From Annona cherimola (lineage: Eukaryota > Streptophyta > Magnoliopsida > Magnoliales > Annonaceae): DNA of 64,000 bases. Location of the stretch: contig CM059977.1 in assembly GCA_030490835.1 (NCBI GenBank), positions 19,077,335 to 19,141,334 on the forward strand. The letters run 5' to 3'. The translations under genes and the position numbers were made by a program. Under the pieces are notes generated by a model, which saw only the letters and a list, made by a program, of their open reading frames with translations, did not search any database and was not told the origin of the DNA. Numbering within the stretch: position 1 is the stretch's first letter; each line of letters begins with the position of its first letter. Of this stretch, positions 58,446 to 64,000 are shown one piece after another.

Positions 58446-60790
58446 TTTAAATAAGTTTTTGCACTCGCATGCACCTATGCTAAGTTCACTCAGGTGCACT
58501 ATATCAAGACTAACAATATTCTGCATCGATTTATTAACTTTCTTCTTAAAACAAATTTTCGTAACCGAGGTCAAAACATTACAAAGTAGCCCACCTTTAA
58601 CGGTAAGCGACGAAACCCACATAAATATACACCAACAACAATGAAATCACGCATATAAAATACAACGCACATTAGAAGCTGCCTAGCTGTTTTTAACTAC
58701 GATTAAAAAAAAGTAACAAAAAAAATTTTGTTCGCCACCTACTTTTCGAAGGTTCTGACCACCACCAAATGGGTCTCTATCCCTTCTCATTAGAGCTTAA
58801 TTTAGTGCACCAGGGAGCCTTTTTAAAAAAAAAAAAAATTGTTGAATATTTTGGCATTCATCAATAAACCTAAGCATAAACTTACCATATGTGCTTTTTT
58901 TCTGTTTTGGATTTTTTAAACCATTTCTAATTTATAACAAAAAAAAAAAAAAAACACGCTTTCTAACGTACAGGCACATGAAAAGGGACTTTTTCCATTT
59001 TTAAAATTCATAACAAATAGTTAAAACGACACCAAAAAAATTTAATCAGAAAATTCCAGCTTGGGCACACATAAATGCCAAAAAAATTATAAAAAAAAAA
59101 TAAGAACTTCCGGGAGCAAAAGCATCGTTTTCTTTTTAAGCCTTTTCATCGGAAAAGAAAAAAAAAAAACAGCTTTAAGCCTTACCACAAGCCTTACCAG
59201 TAACATCACGAAAATAGCAAAAACAGTTTAATCAACAGTTCTCCGAAGCAAGAACGAAATTTTAAAAAATTCGCACCTCGGGCATTCTAATTTTATGTTC
59301 ATCTCTTATACGAGCTCGTAAACCCTTGATAGATAACATTTGTTATGCTCACTTCCAACTGTTATAAAGGACTGAAACAAGACTTAAAACTAATATATTC
59401 ACAGAGCCACCCAAACTGAGTAAAAAACCTCCGCCCAAGCTGCAGAGTAATAAAGACATATTTGTAAAAAAAATAAAAAATCATCTCGCCGGCATAGTCC
59501 AGCTTGTGAGGGCGAAAGGCGGATGTCTTCCACATCAACTGTCAAACCATCACCACTAAGTGTGGGGTTGACCCCGATTAAATACAAGTCCATAGTATCC
59601 ATTCACAAAATGTAGCGGCCAACCAATTTATCTAATTATGATGATTTCTCCTAAATAACAATAATCGAATAAACATAATTAGAAACAACAGTAATCAAAT
59701 AAATATAATTTAAGAGCTTTTTTTTAAAAGATAATATTATAATAATAATTTAGATAGTCAAAACCAAGCGGATAAGCATGTAATAAACAATATTAAGAAT
59801 AAATGTATTAAAATATGCAAGAAAATCAATTATACTTATACTCCCTAGCGATTTCTAAATCGCTACCCCTTTCAAATATACACAAGAATAAATGTGGAAG
59901 CACATGATCACTCATCTGGAGCGGCAAAATGGTGCATACATTTAATCACTTACAAAATATGACCAACCGAAGAAAACTCTCATTCGAAAGAGGAGACAAC
60001 CCAAAGACACAGCATCTTCCACCTCAGGGACTACTACGAAGCAAATTCAAACCACGTCCACCCAAAATGAAGGCCGACATCGGAGTGCAGAAATAGCAGG
60101 GCCTGGTTTTAGCAGACTATCGATGAGATCCCATGCATTTCACAATTTGGTACTTTACCATGAGGACCGCTGAGCTGATTATAGCAACTGAGGAAAGAAA
60201 GATGAAAGCAGACTCCCTTGTGAAATGTATCTTTTTCAGTTATTCAATCAGAGTTCCAATTTGATAAAATCCAAGTGCAACTCTGAAATGGTTTTCAAAG
60301 AGTAGAACGACTAACGCAGTTAAAAACGTAAATACAACAGTCATATGCGGGCAATCAATCATTAAAAACGGAAAAACAATGCTGAATTCAAAAGCTCCAT
60401 GTAACTCTTTATCCTCAGGAGGGATTCAAGTAAAGACATGCAAAACTAATTTTCAACCGGACCAACAGAAAAGGGGAAAACACAGCAAGTAACATGGCCG
60501 ATTAAAAACATTTTAATTCCAAAAAAACAAATAGTACGGCAAAAAATTCAACAGGACTGAAAAACACTTTTTAAACATTTGAAGTCCAATGAAAAAGATA
60601 ACGGATTTCCAAAACTGAGACCCAAACAATCTTCCCGAGGCCATTCTGGGTTGCCACTATCACTACAGATATTTCCAGACCCAACACTAACACCAACCAG
60701 TCAACTGAATCAAAATTAAAGTGGCAACCATAAAAACCTAAGCGTTTTCTTATTATTTGGAAAAAGGAAAAATAGAAATACCATCCTTCA
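58446..60790. other. Unassigned intergenic DNA
   Basis: Poly-A runs are frequent at 58,820-59,170. A minus-strand frame at 59,399-59,602 includes GVNPTLSGDGLTVDVEDI, which looks protein-like but which I cannot assign. The minus-strand 125-codon frame at 60,571-60,948 is likewise unassigned. The RSZ22-type gene's 3' UTR may extend into the right end. Confidence 0.3.
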
Positions 60791-61164
60791 TTTAGAAGTT
60801 TCCATGAAGAGGTGCCCTCGCAGCTGGAGTGATTCGAGAGTGGAAGCATATTAGCAAGAAACACTTGTTTGAAGACGACAAGAGGGATGCACGAATGGAC
60901 GAAACCACGAGGCAATCCTTGCAGCCAAGGGGAATCAAAGCCAGCCATGTGACTAATGGAGTGGTGGGGCCATATTCAACCAAGGCTAACAATCATCTGA
61001 AGATGACGAGCATGGGTGGGGCGAGCGGAGTTACGAAACCACGAAGTGGGTGTAGATGCACAAAGAATTGTTCATATCATATTGAAGCAGCAAAGTTCTC
61101 TACGAAGTCGATTAAGCAGAACCACGCCTCGTCAAACACAAAAAAAAGGTACACATCTCAGTAA
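60791..61164 (+). other. Unassigned plus-strand frame, possible terminal exon or remnant
   Basis: The frame is open from about 60,799 to the stop at 61,162-61,164. It reads GALAAGVIREWKHISKKHLF, then EDDKRDARMDE, and ends with GCRCTKNCSYHIEAAKF. Composition is basic and hydrophilic, unlike random AT-rich frames nearby. I recognise no family and can find no partner exons. It may be the last exon of a gene lost upstream, or chance. Confidence 0.25.
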
Positions 61165-61408
61165 AAATATTAACTTCAATAACATTTTTCTCAAACCCTC
61201 CTACATAAAAGAAAAGTGCAGTTCATAACATAATGATAGAACAGAAAATCAGACAACAAAAGTCAGGAAAGGAACTTATCCAGATCTGAGTAGCTGAGGC
61301 TGTAGGGGATGCAACTTAAAACACACTGTTCCAAGGAAGCCCTGTGTAACTGGCCCCAGATATCTATTTCATGCTAAACCCATTTAAAGACTAGTTCTCC
61401 CAGCTGAT

Positions 61409-63867
61409 TTAGCTCCTGCTCCGGCGTCGATCTCTAGCAGCAGCAGCAGCAGCAGTTCTGCACAGCAGACACATGAAGCATTTCAATCACTATCAAATAG
61501 CAAGAGAAAATACCTGCACTAATCCAGCGCATTGGAGGCACAATTTACATCTTCCCAGAAAATAGTTCAGGTCAGAACCCAAAATCGGCAGGAAGGTATT
61601 ACCACATTTGATGTCTGCACTATAAATATCTTACTGCACACACATTTCTCCCACTGGTTAACAGGAAAAAACCCTTTGATGATTGGCCCACAACAGTGTA
61701 AACATTATAATGATTCACATAATAGGCAAAACTGGCCTCCCACCATACTGCAAGGACTGGCAATCAAACAGATAAATCTCAAATCCCACTAACCACTTGT
61801 GAATAGTCAGTAAGAAAGACTGCCAATTCCAGCCAATTTCATGTAGCATTACGAGCCCTCAAGGGAAAACCTCTAATTCAGGCAAGCTATGGTATCTCAA
61901 ATGTGTTCCAACTAGAGGAACCTGAGGTAAGAAAAACCTGCTGATTCAGGCCAGTGCCCGATTATATGTTCAGCCCCAAGGAGAACTACTATTGAACAGC
62001 TTACCCATTTGAATATGGTGAAACCTCACGTGCACGATGATATGGTGGCGACCTGCTATAGCTGCGTCCGCGAGCAGGTGACACACTGCTGCGCCGTCTT
62101 GGAGAACGATCACGTGGGCTATAACTCCTGTTCAAAGCAAGCAATTTCACAATGTGCCAACAAACAAACAAAAATGGAAACAAGAAAAAGCAGATATGAC
62201 AATGCTGGATCACTGGTTTCTCCCCTAACTGTACCAAGAAACCTCTCCACTGCAGCATTCCAAATGGAAATCTCACCCAAAAAAAAAAAAACTTAGAACA
62301 GCCAGTCGTGCATAACTCTCGAGAGGTAGCGATAGAGATCATTGAAAAATGGATATTTTGCAGCAAAGCATTTAGATCATACAAACCCTAACATAATTGG
62401 AATGACCAGGTAGCAACTACCAACAGAAAACACAGATAAACTGCATTTGTATGTACTGGTACCTTATGGCAGCAACACAATTGATTCCATAAAACAGGGT
62501 TTCCCACTGCAGTTGTTGTAAGCTGCTGTTCATATTTAAAAATGGATGAACCCTTAATATCTTACCTCCGACCATAGCTTGGGCTCCTGCGGTATCTAGG
62601 AGGGGTGCGGCTGCGGCGTCTCCCACTGCCCAACCCTCCAGAACCAATTCGAAGGCGACATTCACGAGCAAAATGGCCAGGCTCGCCACACTCATAGCAT
62701 TTCATGTCAGAGCCACTGCTGGAACGGTCACGACCTCCACGACCACCTCTTCCACCACCGCCACCCTTGGAATTGTGAGAAAGCTCCACTCTCCATCCGT
62801 TTTTACCTATTACATCAGAAGCATGCAAGACATTTTGAATAAAATATTTAAATAATTTTATAGTATAATGGATCAATGTTTTACACAATTTGCATTCTGA
62901 AAAAAAGTTCTGTTTATCCTACAAAGATTTTATACTTAAGGAAACTAGTCAAGAAGAGGCATCTTAGGATGATGATGTACAACAATGTCCAGAAATTATG
63001 TACTTAAAACACAATACTTTTATAGCAAGGGCTACAAAGTTGGTCATCACCTCTTCAGTCAACATTTTTTCAGCTAAAGGAAAGCATCCTAACTATATGT
63101 GCACAAAACATATACAAGTGTGCCTGGATCTGTATATAACTGTATGAGACAGATCTATCAGCTCATAAGCCCATAGAGTGCACAATATAAATCACATTGG
63201 AACATTAGGTAAAAGTGCCACTTAGGAATACTGCTGACAAAAATGAAGTGGAGAAAAGAAAACTTCACAATCCTGAAAATCAAACTTGCCAAACAGAAGG
63301 TTCCAGACTTAAAGATGAAGAATATATCTGAGTACCCATCATACCATCTAATTCACGGATTGCATCTAGAGCATCCCTACGGTCATCAAAGTCAATGAAA
63401 GCATATCCTGGTGGCTTCCTTGCAACCCATATACTGTCACAAATGAGACGAAAATTAGTGAGATGCAACAAAATGACAGTAACAGTTAAGCAGAAATGGC
63501 AGTTAAAAGGGCCCGTGGCGAAACGTTCTCTGGTGGAAATCCTCATGTTTCAACGGGGAAAAAAGATGTTAAATTGTCAAAAACATACACAGTGGCAGAA
63601 AGAGGCAAAACATGATAGCGGCAAAAATAGACAAAACACGATAGCGGCAAAAATAGACAAAACACGACCATAAGCACTTTGATGAAAGCACCAAGCACCC
63701 AACAAAGCCTCCAAGCAGCATCAACATGGCCAAAAATGTGATTCTTGAAGTGCAATCATACTTTCTTTCGAATTTTACCTTCGCAAAACGCCATAAACAC
63801 GAAATTCATCTTCAAGCTCCCTCTCAGTAACCCTAGGATCCAAATTCCCAACATATACACGAGACAT
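61409..63867 (-). CDS. RSZ22: RSZ22-type SR splicing factor (RRM + one CCHC knuckle)
   Basis: This encodes a nuclear serine/arginine-rich splicing factor, the plant relative of human SRSF7, used in spliceosome assembly and splice-site choice. Five exons join in phase: 63,867-63,779; 63,433-63,345; 62,806-62,566; 62,127-62,005; 61,457-61,409. They give 196 residues, near the 200 of Arabidopsis RSZ22. The RRM (1-75) opens [20 protein letters not shown] and includes [11 protein letters not shown]; a Gly/Arg hinge follows; the zinc knuckle is C96-X2-C99-X4-H104-X4-C109; then an RS tail with [11 protein letters not shown] and SYSRSP repeats ending RRRSRS. A single knuckle separates it from the two-knuckle RS2Z group. 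A run of six alanines (GCT repeat) just after the last acceptor is unusual for the family as I know it. TTTTTATCAG directly before CCATG looks like a 3' splice site, so the 5' UTR is probably interrupted by an intron reaching past the window edge. Confidence 0.93.
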
Positions 63868-63869
63868 GG

Positions 63870-63880
63870 CTGATAAAAAC
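63870..63880 (-). promoter_or_regulatory. Putative 3' splice site of a 5' UTR intron (RSZ22)
   Basis: On the minus strand a pyrimidine-rich TTATTGTGTTTTTATCAG ends two bases before the ATG. SR-protein genes in plants commonly have 5' UTR introns. The matching donor would lie outside the window or in its last bases. Confidence 0.4.
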
Positions 63881-64000
63881 ACAATAAAAACATGAAGATT
63901 AGCAGAAACACTTGGCCAGTCTCTTTAACTATAGTGTTATGCTATGTGAAATAAACATGTAGAAAATCAATGAATTCATACAAAGCAACAAATTATTAAG

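Noticed and set aside
60110..60185. Possible C/D-box snoRNA
   Set aside because: CGATGAGA and CTGA blocks are present but the C box is non-canonical and no terminal stem forms.
61435..61455. AGC run as noncoding microsatellite
   Set aside because: It is in frame inside the last exon of the RSZ22-type gene and encodes alanines, so it is treated as coding.
61409..63673. Plus-strand frames across the RSZ22-type gene and its introns
   Set aside because: They overlap exons or introns of a confidently modelled gene and match nothing.

Overview
This is a nuclear fragment of a flowering-plant genome. The evidence is three intact intron-containing plant genes with GT-AG introns, two decayed plant genes, AT-rich intergenic DNA, and a dense load of small non-autonomous DNA transposons (MITEs). 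There are no bacterial operons, rRNA genes or convincing tRNA genes. The species cannot be fixed from the sequence. The proteins fit an angiosperm, but nothing separates eudicot, monocot and magnoliid securely.

Layout. 1-15.9 kb is gene-free and AT-rich, made of palindromic MITEs, hAT-like remnants and unassigned DNA. 15,945-19,810 (minus) is a complete three-exon SMAX1-like gene, encoding a ClpB-related repressor of karrikin/KAI2 signalling. 20-42 kb is a second gene desert. It carries hAT elements with 8-bp target duplications (21,991; 29,558; 34,163), a cluster of related palindromic repeats (27.5-29.2 kb), a Mutator-like fold-back MITE (35,960), nested Tourist-like MITEs (38.2-38.7 kb) and a 39-bp minisatellite (39.1 kb). 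42,676-43,772 (plus) is a truncated cellulose-synthase-like C (CSLC) pseudogene followed by retroelement-like DNA. 46,546-46,952 is a well-preserved fold-back MULE-like MITE with a perfect 9-bp target duplication. 48,541-51,819 (plus) is a complete eight-exon chloroplast SecY-type gene (SCY2). It lies tail-to-tail with a heavily damaged CNGC ion-channel pseudogene (52,250-55,075, minus), which contains a Tourist-like MITE in one intron. 61,409-63,867 (minus) is a complete five-exon RSZ22-type SR splicing factor; its 5' UTR probably continues past the window edge.

The three live genes serve unrelated housekeeping or signalling roles (hormone-signalling repressor, thylakoid protein translocase, pre-mRNA splicing) and show no sign of acting as a cluster. 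The distinctive content is the mobile DNA: at least five small-transposon lineages, repeated nesting, elements whose ends are themselves hairpins, and two extremely short poly(A)-bearing inserts flanked by 15-16-bp duplications that look like minimal retroposition events. I found no self-contained new enzymatic system here. All exon models were built by hand from splice signals, reading phase and family resemblance, without any search.
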